This document shows, one piece after another, positions 1 to 12,177 of a DNA stretch of 64,000 bases (the first letter of the stretch is position 1; every line of letters starts with the position of its first letter). Position numbers and translations under genes: made by a program. Source of the DNA: Microbotryum silenes-acaulis. Taxonomy: Eukaryota; Basidiomycota; Microbotryomycetes; Microbotryales; Microbotryaceae. The notes under the pieces are model-generated. The model was not told where the DNA came from. It saw only the letters and a list, made by a program, of their open reading frames with translations, and searched no databases. Location: positions 682,001-746,000 of the forward strand of contig QPFY01000004.1 of the NCBI GenBank assembly GCA_003665825.1. The letters run 5' to 3'.

Positions 1-1591
1 CATCTTTCGCTCAACAGCGAGGTGGTGTCGCGCCGCACTCGTGCCGACGGGAGGTAAGCGGCCCGGACGATTGCGCGTCATGAGCTCGACCAAGCCATGG
101 AGACCAGTGTCGACCTTCTTGAGATCCTCGAGGAAGTCCTCGCGTAACTGGGGGTACTCCCCGCCACCACCCCAGAGCTCCAAGCGAGTGAGACAAAGCG
201 GATAAGTGGCGGGTTGCGACAGTACGCGAAGTTGCAATGCCTCCCATATCTCGGCCGAGACCACATCGCCGATGAACGAGTCAAGGACGAGCAAGAACCA
301 ATGAACGGACGACTCGAAGTCGTGGCGAAGACCATGGAAAGGGATCTTGTTGACCGCGTTGAGCCAAGTCCATGTATGGGATTGGGCTTGGAAGGGAGCG
401 GTGGCACGGGTGATCCTGAACGAGCCGGTGTCTTCAGCTGCAACCGGGATGCGTTCACCCCGTGGTGCAACGATACCCGTGTCCCAATCGACCAGAACCA
501 GGTGTCCTTGGTAGTGAAGGATGTTCCCGAGGGACAGATCGCGATGGTGGATGCCAAGATCGAAGAGTACGGGCAGGAGGGTGAGGAGCTGGTCGAAAAC
601 CTTGAGAGCTTGAGAAAGGGGATGTTCAGGACCGCGGCCATCGTCGACGGGTATGGGGAAGCGAGTAGGATTGCGCAGGATGATCACATCGAGTGTGCGT
701 CGAGACGAATACTGCTCTCGTCGTTTGGGATCCTCCCGGTTTATGAGCACGGGCAAGTCGCTTTCTTTCATTTGTGAGCGATGTCGACTGAGCGACTTGG
801 CTTTCGAGAAGCCGAGAAGATGTTGAAGAGCCGGCGGAAGCACAATACTTGACGATCGCGTTCAGCACTTCGGCTTCGTGACCGACAAACTTGGGAGACA
901 CGTGTTGGATCTTGAGCACGAACGAGGGCTTTGGGTCATCCGTCGAAGTTGATGGGGACTTAGTCACTAGGCTCTGACGGGTGAGCTGGAACACGACTGT
1001 GCAGTGACTGAAGATCGAGCTGCCGTTCACGACTGCAGATTGAACGAGCTTGATGGGCTCCTCGTGGACAAACTCGACGGTGCGACCGACCAGGGGAGCA
1101 TCCGCTTCGGGCTCAGACAGTCGAAGATATCTGGTACAGAACGCGACGGGTGCGATGCCAGTCTCGGAGTGACAAGCGTAGCGAAATAGAGGTGACAAGC
1201 CGGCCGAGTAGACGTCCAGCCCGAGCAGTATGGACAACACCGAAGCGAGCTCGCCAAAGCCCTCGCACCAGCAATCCGAGATGATCGCGATCCGGCACCC
1301 CTCGTGATCGAGCACGGTGAAGAAGGCTGCATCATCGAGGATGGCCAACCCGGGAGCAAACAGGCGGGTCGGCTGTGTGAGCACATATTGTGCCAAGTCG
1401 AGCAGAACATCGACAAGAGGGTATGGGGTGTGACGCGTATCGTGTTCTGGCCCATGGACGTCGAACGCCAGGGGTACGAGCATGCGACAAGCGCCAGGCC
1501 CGCCTTTCGCGGAGGCCAACTTGTCGCAGCACGTAAGAAAGTGGTGACGTTCGATCAGATCAGGGCTGTAGTGGGCGCCTGCGCCGGTCAA
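1..1591 (-). CDS. FunK1-like protein kinase, 3' end beyond window
   Basis: Fungal-specific Ser/Thr kinase-like protein of the FunK1 type. The minus strand encodes HHRDLSLGNI as catalytic loop (about 530-560), followed by a VLVDWDTG stretch matching the FunK1 'LIDWD' metal-binding segment. An upstream FVLKIQ segment (about 880-900) could hold the ATP-contacting lysine. A 61-bp GT-AG intron (788-848) is needed: splicing it joins the N-terminal frame to the catalytic frame with correct phase. The frame is open from about 1591 to the window edge, so the C terminus is missing. No convincing ATG begins the upstream frame, and an AG acceptor lies near 1620, so a further 5' exon is likely. FunK1 kinases are expanded in multicellular basidiomycetes and their substrates are unknown. 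The kinase call rests on the catalytic loop; the 5' limit is uncertain. Confidence 0.7.
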
Positions 1592-2043
1592 TCGGGCAGG
1601 TCTTTGCGATACTCTGAGCGGTGCCCCAGGCTGTGTGGGCGGCAGAGGATGAGAGAGGAATCCCGCGTGTCGGCCGCGGACGGGAAAGCTCTAGTTGACG
1701 GTTGCTGGCTGTTAACGGCTGTTGTTGGCCGGTTGCCAAAGGCGACCAAGGGCTACCAGCGGGAGCCAGCGCGCCAGCGGGCGCGCCGAGCAAGTGGAAA
1801 GCTGTGGAAAGGCGCGGTGTGAATCGACGCTCGCTCTTGCTAAGGACCAATTATTTTTGCTCGCAACATCGCCTGTTGCTCGCTCGGAACTTCCGACGTT
1901 TTGCTTTACATGCCTTTACACGCCAACAAACCTCCTTTTTTCCCACATCTTTCCAGTGACTCGAGCAGGCAGTGTCCGACTCGCGGCGATCTCCATACCC
2001 ATGTCGGACAACTCCTTTAAACTTGAAGGCGGCAAGACCCACG

Positions 2044-2157
2044 CCCCCCCCCCCCCCATGGTGCCGGTGTTCTTGGTGGTGCTGGTGGTGCTGGTGGTCC
2101 TGTTGGTACTGGTGGTGGTGCTGGTGGTCCTGTTGGTGCTGGTGCTGGCGGTCCTGT
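2044..2157. repeat. C-run and GGT/GCT-rich simple repeat
   Basis: A run of 14 C (2044-2057) is followed by a degenerate tandem array of ggt/gct triplets with a cctgtt interruption repeating about every 36-45 bases. Frames through it give only low-complexity peptides, so I treat it as simple-sequence DNA in the intergenic stretch 1592-2496, where I see nothing else. Confidence 0.7.
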
Positions 2158-2496
2158 GCCGCTGATGCGGATGCGAACGTTGGTGGTTTGGGGCAGAACC
2201 TAGTGGCCTCTTTCGGTTGCGAAATCTACAGGGGTTTCCAGGCGAGAGCATCGGACTCCCCTACAACGTGACAGCGTCCCACTCCCGTGCGATACACGGA
2301 CTCGCCGGTTACCGCCTCGTCGGAGAGGTTTGACATCGCGTCCAACGCGGCCAGACCAGAAGCGATCCCAATGAGTCTGTTCACGCCTAACTTGAAAGAG
2401 TGCCCACTTGCGTATAGGTGCTATACTGTTATTCGAAATCATTCCCTCTAGGGCCTTTTTGTTTCTTCACGATGTATTTATTGTAGAAGGTAAAAA

Positions 2497-3252
2497 ATGC
2501 CTGGGGCCAGCATCAATCTCTCGAACAAGTCCAAGAAGCACCCACTTGCCAAATTGAGTGGAAATTTCACGCCCAACATCGCAAACCCTTTCCCGTTCGG
2601 CCGGTCTTCGTTTCCTCAAGGAGTGTCGTTTCAGCGCGACAAGCCTCCAAACACTTTTCGTGAATCTTCAGACTCCAACTTTCGCCCCTCGAACGACAAC
2701 CGTTTTCGCTCGACACCACCCTAGACTTTTGATCGTTCGCGGCCAACCGTTCCAGCGCCGGTTCTTCCTTCTGCATCGTTTGCGGATCGATGTCCTTGGA
2801 TCATCCACCCATCCAACTCGGCCGCAAATTCGATTTGGATGCCTTCACTCGTTCCTCATCCGGAGCTTTGTATCACAAATCCTCTAATCGCCAGGTGTGC
2901 TTTGCCTTCAACAACGGCACGCATTCCTCGGGCTATTGCGACGCCGGCCGTCTCCACGTTTGCTCGATCTGTGGAAACTCCGAGCATTCCGCCCGTCAGT
3001 GCGGGGCCCGACGTAACCGCTCCAATCGTGCTTGACTCCGATCAGTCGGTATCGCCTGCCAAGACCTCGCTCCCGAAGCTCATACATGGACGAAATGTTT
3101 CTGACTTGTGGTTTCATCACAATGTAGTGAGTTTAGTTTCGATTCGCGCACCTACCATACGGCCGCATTCACTCTGCGATGAGGGAGAACCTCGCCATCT
3201 CAGGCTCAGCAATACCCACACCACGCCGACGCGGGCATCCAAATCGGCTTAA
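2497..3252 (+). pseudogene. Retroelement gag-like remnant with zinc-knuckle cysteines
   Basis: Open frames in this stretch are broken (2497-2724, 2790-3035, 2839-3252 in different phases). The 2790-3035 frame contains the clustered Cys/His segment CFAFNNGT...HVCSICGNSEHSARQC. That resembles the gag-type zinc segment preceding reverse transcriptase in fungal DIRS/tyrosine-recombinase and related retroelements. No RT follows in frame, so this is read as a decayed fragment. The family is suggested by the Cys/His pattern only. It may relate to the recombinase-type fragment near 34.5 kb. Confidence 0.4.
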
Positions 3253-3841
3253 GCTGGTGTAAACCCGGTTACACGACAGACGGAGATCGGCACTGCCCGA
3301 GCCGATTGGTTTTCCGAGTACATTCATGAGCATGAACCGAGGTCATGGGCGTTTTTTTTCGTGGCAGAAAGACGGGCAACTCGCTTCGATACAAAGATGT
3401 GCTCCGTCGCGTGAGGGCCGCATTGGAGCGCATGCAGCAATTCGTGATGACAGCATGGAAGGAAAAACTTGAGGAAGAGTCCAAATGAGGCGAATAAGAG
3501 AGGATCGCGTCGCTCGTAGGTTTTCCCCCTTACTCGACACGTATCGGAGACCGCCCATCGTTGTCATTTTCCCGCTCTTGGGGTGTCTAGACGGGTCCCC
3601 TACGAGGCGACTTTTGCTACTGCGTCAAAATCGTCTCGCGCCCGCTTCGCAATACAAAGCAGAATCCTCGCCACCGAAAGCCCGACGGGTGCTCGGTGGC
3701 GGCAGAACAAGATGGCCACTCCACTTTCGCCGATCCCACGAACTGGTATCAATATCCAAATATAAAATAGCTCTTGGTGCTTGCGCTGTCGCAAGCGGAT
3801 GACAAGCCACCGAATTCGAAGCTCTGCGGGTAGTTGAACAA

Positions 3842-5100
3842 CATGAAGGCTGTTCATCGGGAGCACCCAACCAGGGTCTACGTCTCAGAATTCTCCGTCA
3901 ATGACGATCATGCGTACGTCGCGGTGTTGCACCATGAGTCGACGCATGTCGTCGAGCTGAAGGATTGCTGGACTTCCACCATTTTTTGCTAAGATGGTTG
4001 CGCTCCTTGGTTTCGTTCGTCGTCGATGTCGACTTTTCCTCGGCCGGGTTTTGGAACTTGTGCGACCACCGGTACACGGTAGAAGACGTCTCCGATAAGT
4101 TGGTTTATCGAGTAGGCTCGGTACTAGTACGAAGACGCGGGATCCCTTGGGGTCAAACAAAAACGCTCTTGTCGAGGTAGCTCCACTCGGATCACATCCT
4201 TCCTGCGTTCTGGTACACCCACGCTCCTCCAACAGGGGAGCGTTCAAACTGGGCCCCTCTTCCTCTGGTTATCTCATCCCCGAGGTCGCCTACGCCGCCG
4301 GCACCGACACCGACGAGTCCATCTCCGCAACAAAACTCCAGAACCTTCATCAACTTTGAATTATTTTCAGGAGTCAACCGAAGCCGAGAAAGGGGTCCTA
4401 CAGGAGGTGGACGTCTCTAAATAGATGAACCAACGCCTCGGGCCTGCGACGCTGAGGAAACTCGCACAGGTGATCGACGATTCGACGGCGAGTCGGTTGC
4501 TCACGAAACATGCGACTATCGTCCATGGCCCGACGGCGCCGAGCGCCAGAAATGTATGATCCTCACCGTTGCAGTGCCACTGGTTGGGGGACCTGCAGTC
4601 TACCGCTCCCTTCTCGACCCGGCGACTCTTTTGGTCTGCGACTCCAGCTCGCTGCCTTGGTGGCCTCCGAGTCGCAGCTAGACACCTACTTCGAGCTCGA
4701 CGATGCCGGTATTCTTCGAGAAATACCCCCCGATTATCTTCCACCTTCCAAGAGATGCCACTTCACAAACGTCGGCAACGCCACGTTCCGTGGATTGGGA
4801 TCGACAAAACCATTCCTCGACGTCAACACAGATACGCAACGCAGCCAAGCCCAACTTTCGTCCCAAGGTGTTCGGTATTCCATGAGTGCGAGTAGCTCCA
4901 GCTCACTTTCGCTTGTGTACTGGAATGGAATTACGAGGGTGTCACAGTCGACGACGTATACGCTCGGCCTACCTCGCCGCTCGCCGATAACTGAGCCTGG
5001 TCTCGTGTATTTACACTGGCGTGCAGTGGGACTTGGGGAACCTGCCAGGGGTTGCCAACAATTCTTCTCTTTCGCTTGCTCGGTTTTCTCCTTGATTTGA
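3842..5100 (+). other. Unrecognised open frames, possibly a decayed or multi-exon gene
   Basis: Several plus-strand frames have a coding look: 3842-3985, 3965-4180, about 4440-4680 and 4510-5100. They do not join into one clean model by eye and match no family I know. Candidate GT-AG introns exist, for example near 4177-4233. The stretch could be a multi-exon gene or a relic of the retroelement upstream. No function is proposed. Between 3253 and 3841 I see nothing convincing. Confidence 0.2.
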
Positions 5101-5325
5101 GTTGGGCCATGGTGTGTTTCCGACCGTGTAGTGCAGGCTTCGCATCTTTTGGGATTTCACTGATGTGCAACTGCGTCAAACGAGGGGTTATCAGGCCTCC
5201 ATTTGACTAGATTTGACTTGCTGAAAAGCGTCGCTGCAAGCCGACGTGCTCCAACGCGCTCGGTGTTGCTGGCTGCCTTCCGCATCCAAGTCGGTGCTCG
5301 GACCGGTCAAGCACCCGCGATCATC

Positions 5326-7353
5326 ATGGCATCACTGCGAAGAAAGTCTTGCCAGGCGGTACAATCATGTACGCGCTTCATGAGTTCAACTTCGACCTGT
5401 GCTTCGTCGTCCAAACGGTCCATCTCCACGACGTCGCCGTCCTCTTGGGAGCGTCGATCCGACTCAACCTTGAAGACATCCCCCTCGACGACGACCGCAT
5501 CAAGCCAACGCCCCGATCTCCGAGCCCGATCGTCCCGAGAACCGCGCTACAACTACGTCTCGAATCCCTTCGACGACACCCCCGACCCGGACGCAAGTCA
5601 ATACCGTCTCGTCACGGCCAAAGAGTTGGCTTCGCGCCGGACCCCTCCGAGGAGGGTGCGCATGCTCGCGAGGCATTTCATCGATGATTGTCTTTATAAC
5701 CCTCATTATGGATATTTCTCGACTCAGGCGGTCATCTTTGATCCGGATCGGATTGGAGCGGAAGGAGGAGGAGGAGGAGGAGTCGGTTCTACGGCAGCGT
5801 CGCCGAATGGGAAAGGGAAACAAGCCGTCAATGAGGCTAATGCCAGAGCAGAGGGATTCGACTTTGGTTCGTTGAAGACGACGGCTCAGTTTGAGGATGA
5901 GATCGCGAGACGGTATGGCGAGTTCGAAGGGCTGAACACGGGTGCCACGGGTGTGGTCGGGCGAGGGCCCGGTAGACAGGTGTGGCATACCCCGACCGAG
6001 CTGTTCAAGGCGAGCTCTTGATCTCGTGCGGTGTGAGAGATTTGATCAAGACGCTGACTGTTGGTATCCTCCTAGTAGCCATGGTACGGAAGAGCAATCG
6101 CACGCTTCATCGTCGCCGAGTACAAGCTCAACCTGTACCCGTACGAGGACCTGATCATTTACGAGATTGGTGCCGGCAACGGAACCCTGATGGGCGACAT
6201 CCTCGACTACATCGCCATGGAGGAACCCGAAGTCTATGAGCGCACACGTTACCGTATCGTCGAGATCAGTGAGAGGTTGCAGGGTCTACAAAAGGGGAGG
6301 GCATCGGGAGGGGATGCCAAAGCCGCTCAAGGGGGGCCGGCGAAGCGCAAGGGGCATGAGGACAAGGTCGAGGTTTTGGGTGGGAGCATCTTCGATTTTG
6401 AGCGTGTCGTCCCCGAACCTTGCTTCTTCCTGGCGATGGAAGTGCTGGTAAGTCTGCGCATTCGGAACCTGCATGCAGGAGAACGATCAGGCCTGACCCT
6501 TTTCCTCCCGTCTCACGCGTAGGACAATTTCGCCCACGACGTTGTGCGATACTCGACAAAGGATCACGAGCCGTACCAATGCATCGTCTCGATCGACTCG
6601 GCAGGCGACTACACCGAACTGTACGAGCCCGCCACGGACCCGCTCATCCGACGATACCTCACTCTACGATCTCGGCTCCCTTCGCACCAGCGTGCCTCAC
6701 CCTCCCTCAATCGCCTCATGTCCGCGTCGCCAGTGTTGCGCAAGCTCTATTCGATCCTTCCTTTTGTGCCCAACTTGACAAAGCCCGAGTTTTTGCCGAC
6801 CAAGCAGCTCATGTTGCTCGACGTGCTGAGGAACATGTTCCCGGCGCACCGGCTGCTCATGTCGGACTTTTCGAGCTTGCCCGATGCGATTCCGGGCCAC
6901 AACGCACCCGTCGTGCAGACGCGGTACGAGGGGGAGGTGCGTTCATTCTTTGCCAGTATTGGGAGTCATTTCGGTCCAAATTTTACTGATGCTTTCACTC
7001 CCGCATGACAGACGGTGGCCTGTACGACCTACCTCGTCCAACCGGGCTTCTTCGACATCTTCTTCCCGACCGACTTTCATTTCTTGCGCGACCTATACTC
7101 ACTCGTCATGTCACCTGCGCACTTCTCCTCCCCCTCACGGAACTTTGATTCAACCTTGGCCTCTGGATCCTATTTCTCACCTCGACGACCTTTGACGTTG
7201 AACGCGAGTGGAGGACCGGGGACTGTGAGAGGGTTGAGCGTCGTTGATCACGGCGAGTTCTTGGAACGGTGGGGGGAGACGGAGATGACGACCGTTGGAG
7301 ATGGGTCCAACCCTATGATTGATAGTTATGAGAACGCAAAGTTCATCTGCTGA
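5326..7353 (+). CDS. NDUFAF7: NDUFAF7/MidA-like protein arginine methyltransferase, mitochondrial
   Basis: Complex I assembly factor; the family symmetrically dimethylates an arginine of the NDUFS2 subunit in the mitochondrial matrix. Exons 5326-6009, 6079-6447, 6523-6936 and 7012-7353 join in phase to about 602 residues. The ATG at 5326 is preferred because it opens a Ser/Arg-rich, acid-poor presequence (MASLRRKSCQAV). Family hallmarks are in order: LARHFIDDCLYNPHYGYFS, PTELF-PWYGRAIARFI across the first intron, the SAM-binding motif YEIGAGNGTLMGDIL, and AMEVLDNFAHDVV across the second. A glycine/glutamate-rich insert sits near residues 145-155. The first intron begins with GC rather than GT. 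It ends convergent with the KAR9-type gene. Confidence 0.9.
6010..6078 (+). other. GC-AG intron of NDUFAF7
   Basis: The exon ends ...TTCAAG and the next begins CCATGGTACGG, giving the conserved family reading TELFK-PWYGRA. Reading through AAG|GCGAGC meets a TGA four codons later, and no in-phase GT donor sits at the boundary, so a GC donor is the simplest explanation. The acceptor is cctagtag. Confidence 0.65.
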
Positions 7354-7995
7354 AATCGATTCCAACAGGCTGTGGCTACAGTAAATGAAGGTTTCTGTGA
7401 GGTCGCCCGCGAACGTCTCGGGAGGGCGGTAAAGTGGGACCCCACTCTCCCGGCCGGGACCAGGCACGAGACTCCAGCAGCCGCGCTGTGAGGGGTCCAG
7501 CCTGAGGGAGACGCGTGATGCCGCGACGGGCGGGCTTTGATGGGATTTCAGTGCCGTGAAGCCGCCCCCCAGTACCTCATTTGTTTTCTGCCATGTTTGA
7601 CCCACTACGGGTTGAATCTTACCTCCAATACCTCCAATTCCGAGTCGAGCGCGGTGCTGGGTCTCGTCGGCGAGTGCCCTAACCGAACGATAACCGAGAT
7701 GCAAGCCCGGCCGGACCTGCACTGCGCGAAACGAGACGAGAGCGGAGTGCACTGTGAATCGCTTGTGCATTCAATTTGAGCGGGTCAGCGGATCGGACCT
7801 CGAACGCTTTCCAGCGGGGTGCAATTTGCTTGAGTTGGAGATCTACTTTCTTTGTGTTGACATGCGCACTTGTAGAGCGTGGAAGCAAACTCGCAGGTAA
7901 TGCCGCTGCTATTCTCTATCTCTATAGCGTGCTTGTCAACGGCATCTCCGGTACACAAAAAGGTTCTGCCCCACCCGCAGCTGCCCCGGCCACTC
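7354..7995. other. Convergent intergenic region
   Basis: Spacer between two genes whose 3' ends face each other. I see no further gene, tRNA or clear repeat in it. Confidence 0.5.
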
Positions 7996-10900
7996 CTACA
8001 CTGCCTGCGCCAAGACCCCCATCGCAAACGCATCCAAATCCATCCACCCCGTCCCAGCCCTAACAACGACCTTCTTCTCCCCTCTCCCAACCCTAGGTCC
8101 CAACCGATCGACCAACTTACACACCACCGCCTTCCTCCTCCTCGCTTCCCTCCGACTCTTGGTCAGAGCGAAAAGATACTTGGCTTGAAGGATCTCCATT
8201 TGGGCGAGTTGGGCTCGCGTTAAAGGTGGGTCTATGCGGGTGACTTGTAACTGGATGGGGAGGGAGTTTATGGTATTTGAGATGGTGACGTCGAGGGTGT
8301 CGAGGGGGTTAGCAGTGTACCGCATTGCAGCTAGGGCAGCGGCATCTTCTTCGAGGTCTTCGTCGGAGGAAATGACGGACGCCTCGTACGACATCACGCT
8401 TCGACCTAGGGAACTTCCGGGGCGGGTAGGGCCCGCACGGGAACTTGATCGCGCGGGGGAGGCACAAGCGTCGTGGCCGCTTTCAGACGGTCGGCGTACA
8501 CTTCGCGGGACGACGGGTACGGGTGGAGGACGAGGTGCCCGTACGTAGGCTAGGCGGGATGCTTGGGCCAGCAAATGAGGTTCAGGCGTCTGCAAGAACG
8601 CTCGACGCGCCATCGCCGATGTGGAAGAATAGTTCGACCCTGTCGGAGACGAGATCCGAGGTGGAGGCGAGAGGTTCGACGAACTCGGTAGTCGACGTCC
8701 AGCCGGAGTTGAGCGCGATAAAAAAGCACGAGTCGACGCATCACTGGGTGCGGGCGACACGACGCGTTGCATGCATGACGTGTGGTCGTCGGGTAGGTCG
8801 GGGCGAGGGAACGAAGCGGGGTTGATCGAACTTCGTCTCGATTTGGAAATGGGAATCCGACTCGGCGTGCCTGGCCTCGCACCCGTAAAGGCAGAAGAGG
8901 CTTCCGAAAAGGTCGGCGACGTCGGTCGAGCGAACGAATCCAAGCGCGAAGGTAGTCGGATGCCCATTGAAGACGATGCGCGAGGTGCCATACCGTTGCG
9001 TGATTGTGGTCGGGTACGATCATTCAAGTCCGCTGGTTTCGTCGATGAGTTCCAGCGCGGCTTCTCGGAGTATCCATCGACGCTCATCGAAGGTGAATGT
9101 GTTCGGCGCGACGCGAAATGCGGTTGCGGCGGCTCGAGGCCGAAATGCGACGAAGAAGAAACACGGCCGTGCTCGGAAGGCGCGACCGGTTGCTCGAGAT
9201 TCAAGACGCGGAGAGGTGGTGTCAGCAAACTCTCCGGGCGGGAAGACTTGAAGGCGGACGAAGGCGGCCTCGGAGGCGTCGAGGCGGGAGGGAGCGCGGG
9301 AGCGTTAGGGGAGTGGGAGTGGGAGAGACGCCTAGTCTGAACGGACGGCTTGGACGAGGATGCAACGGCGGAAGGAATCATGATAGGAGATGTCGAGGCC
9401 CGCGAGGTTGTCGTAGGCGTGCACGAGCTCGAAACAGACGCGCCGGCAAGGCTGGCATTGGTGGAATTGCGCAGCGAGACGGGTGGCCTAGAAGGCGGCG
9501 TCGAAGTCTGGTGTCGCGCTGATCCTCCAGCGCCCGTAACTTTATTGGCCCATTTCCTCAGAGGCGAGTCCCGCTTATCACTACTGACCGGTCGACGAGA
9601 TGTGCTGACGGAGGAGGTCGGGTTCGCCGCTGCAGAAGAAGGCTCTGCCGCGTCCCTTAGCATCTCTTCGACACCTTGCATCTCAGCTTCTATCCTGGCG
9701 ATCCGTTCAACAAGGTTCCTCCAACGCGTCTTCATCTCGTTGAACCGACGCAATACCTCTCCATTCTTAGTACTTCGATCCGCAATCCCTTTCCCAAGAA
9801 TCTTGAGCACTCGATCGCAAGCGGGTGCATAATACTGGGTGATCACAGTGAAAGCCAGAGATCAATGTCCTATCGACACAATGATTCCTGGTGCCCGAAA
9901 CCTATACCCACTTTGACTTTGGAATGTAGCGAGCGATGCAAGGCGATGAACGAGGTCAACAAGGGTTGCATCGTTTCCGGATCACGAAAATACGCCTTGG
10001 GCACCGTCGGACTCGTCGCGGTTGGGAGTGATTTGGACAAGAACGTCGACATGACGCTTCGTGAAGGAGTCGAAGTTAAACTCGACGAAAGGATCGTACT
10101 ACTTGTCGTACCTGCGCCTGATCCCGAGACAGAGGACGTCCCTGCGGCAGAGGGTCGTCGTCTCTCGATATCCCATACGAACTGATGCGATTGCGTCAAG
10201 ACCTTTTCCAAAGACCTCATCATATCCTCAGCTTGGGAAGATACGGTGCGAAAGACGACGAGCCACTTGTCCTCCTTCAGCTCTTCGCTCAACATCTCGG
10301 CGTCCTTTTGTACGGCTTCGTACTGGAGTATGGCCGTGCTCCACTTCGAAGCCAAGAAGGCTGCGGGGCCGCTCGGTTGGCCGGATTCGTCGAGGAAGGG
10401 CGAGATCTGTGCCTCGAGCTCGGAGTACTCCTGTGGAGGGCACGCAAGTTCGAAAGTAAGTACCGTCATACCTTCTTCGCTCAACCGCGTGAGCTGACTG
10501 ACCTTGGCCAGCGCTTCCAACCTCTCCTGCAAGCGCATCAGCGCCGAATCGACCTCACTCAACGTACTAGCCTCCGTCCTTGTTGCCCCCAGTTTCGCCA
10601 CCGATCGAGAGCCATCCAGATCCAATTCCGAGATCGAAGTCGTAAGGGATGCCCCTTCATGGGAATAAATCTCGTTGTGGTCGATCGGGCCGGCCCCAGC
10701 GGAGGTCAAGGAATTCGAGAGGCTGCGCTCGGCGTGGAAGGTTCCGGTTGATGAGGAAGGGGAGGAGCCGTGTGGGGATGTGGAGGGGTTGATTGTCGAG
10801 GTAGTATGGCGGAGTTCCTAGTGAGATTTGAAAGAGAGTGATGTTGCTCAGATCCCGATCGTTGCTCAGATCCTGTTGTGCACAGGGGGAACAAGCTTGA

Positions 10901-12177
10901 CTGACTTGGATCTCGAAAAGAATGGTGTTGACCTCCTGGATCGACATGCCCAATTCGGTGATGCCCGAGTTGATGATCAAGAGCGTCAAGTCGCTGGAGA
11001 AGATCATCTTGTAGCATCAATACATGGCCAAGCTGCGAGGTTGATCGATCATAGCTGACTCACTCTTTACTGGTCGCTCGTCGCGGCGCTTTGGGAGGTG
11101 GATTAGTACGAGTCGGTGAAGCGTCCACACGAGTCTGAGCAACCACTTCTTCCTTGACGGGGTGATTTGCCAGGGAACTTGTCGATGTGGAATTCGAATG
11201 TGCTACGCCATCCATGGCGCCCGCGAGCTTGCTGAGGAAACTTCTCCTCTTGGGTGATTTTGCAGGTGCTGTTGGCGACGACGTCTCGGGTACAGCAGGG
11301 GTCGACGAGAGGGCCGAGTGCGAGGGCGAGTCGGCGTTGAGGGACATGTTGGCCAGGACCGAAGCCAGTACCGAGTCTGGCGAGGGCTGTTGCGATGAAG
11401 GTGGAGGAGGGGGAGAAGAAATTGGAGTGCTCCCTACACCAGCTGAGGCAGTGACTGGACCGAGACTGTGACGGTACTGATCGCCCTCGCCGGCTCCACG
11501 TGACGAGGACCTGCAAGTGGGGGCGCCGCCGCTGCCACCGTCGCTGCTGTCGCCGCCGTCGCGGTCGGGCTCACGATCAGGTGAGCTGCCGGTGCTGGGG
11601 CTGGAGACGAGGATGTTGCGTTTCGAGCTGGGTGTATGGTGTGTCGAGGAGGGAGGGCTCAAAAAACTGGTGACAGTGACAGTGCAGGGGCAAGAGGGCA
11701 AACAGGGGAAGTGCGTGCGGCAAACGACACACACAAAGAAACACGCCGAGAGGAGCTCATGTCAGCAACGGCCAGAGTCATCATCGTCAGAGGCTCAAGC
11801 TGCTCAGAGCTGCTCAGAGCGATCGCCCACGCGGTGCGTACTGACCTCGCTCTAAGACTCTCGACCCTTTTCGCTTCTTCCAGGCGTTGCAGATCGATCC
11901 TCACGCGTTCCGATTGAGCGTTCACGGCATAGATCCCCGACGACGAAGGGGAAGCGGCGGTCGATTGCAGGGAGCGCGAGAGCGCACTGGTCTTCGGAGA
12001 CGACGGCGACGACGACGAGCAGGAGGACGAGTGCGAGTTGGTTGATGCCGCTCCCGCTCGCGGCGGCGCGTGCGATTTGGCCAATATGCTGTCACTCGCC
12101 GGTCCGCGTGCGGGGGTAACTGTGTTGGAAAGCTGGGAAAGTTTCAGAGGCGTGCTAGGTTGGAGTACGGTCGACAT
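7996..12177 (-). CDS. KAR9/GAR-type microtubule-associated protein
   Basis: Probable cortical or microtubule-linking protein of fungi, the kind that orients spindles or guides microtubule plus ends. Exons (minus) 12177-11846, 11627-11064, 10993-10906, 10817-9912 and 9834-7996 join with consistent phase to about 1242 residues. Residues about 300-680 are helical and resemble the KAR9/spectrin-like region (TLLIINSGITELGMSIQE, then CDRVLKILGKGI, RWRNLVERIARIEAEM). The Ser/Pro-rich middle contains TPSRIPISKSRR, an SxIP end-binding (EB1/Bim1) motif in a basic context. The C terminus (CKLVDRLGPRVG ... VVVRAGTGWMDLDAF) resembles a GAR (GAS2-related) microtubule-binding domain. The first intron (218 bp) is unusually long here. 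It is divergent from SHE9. The exact subfamily is inferred from memory. Confidence 0.7.

Noticed and set aside
8234..9832. Several plus-strand frames within the KAR9/GAR-type gene
   Set aside because: Shadows of a well-supported minus-strand coding exon.
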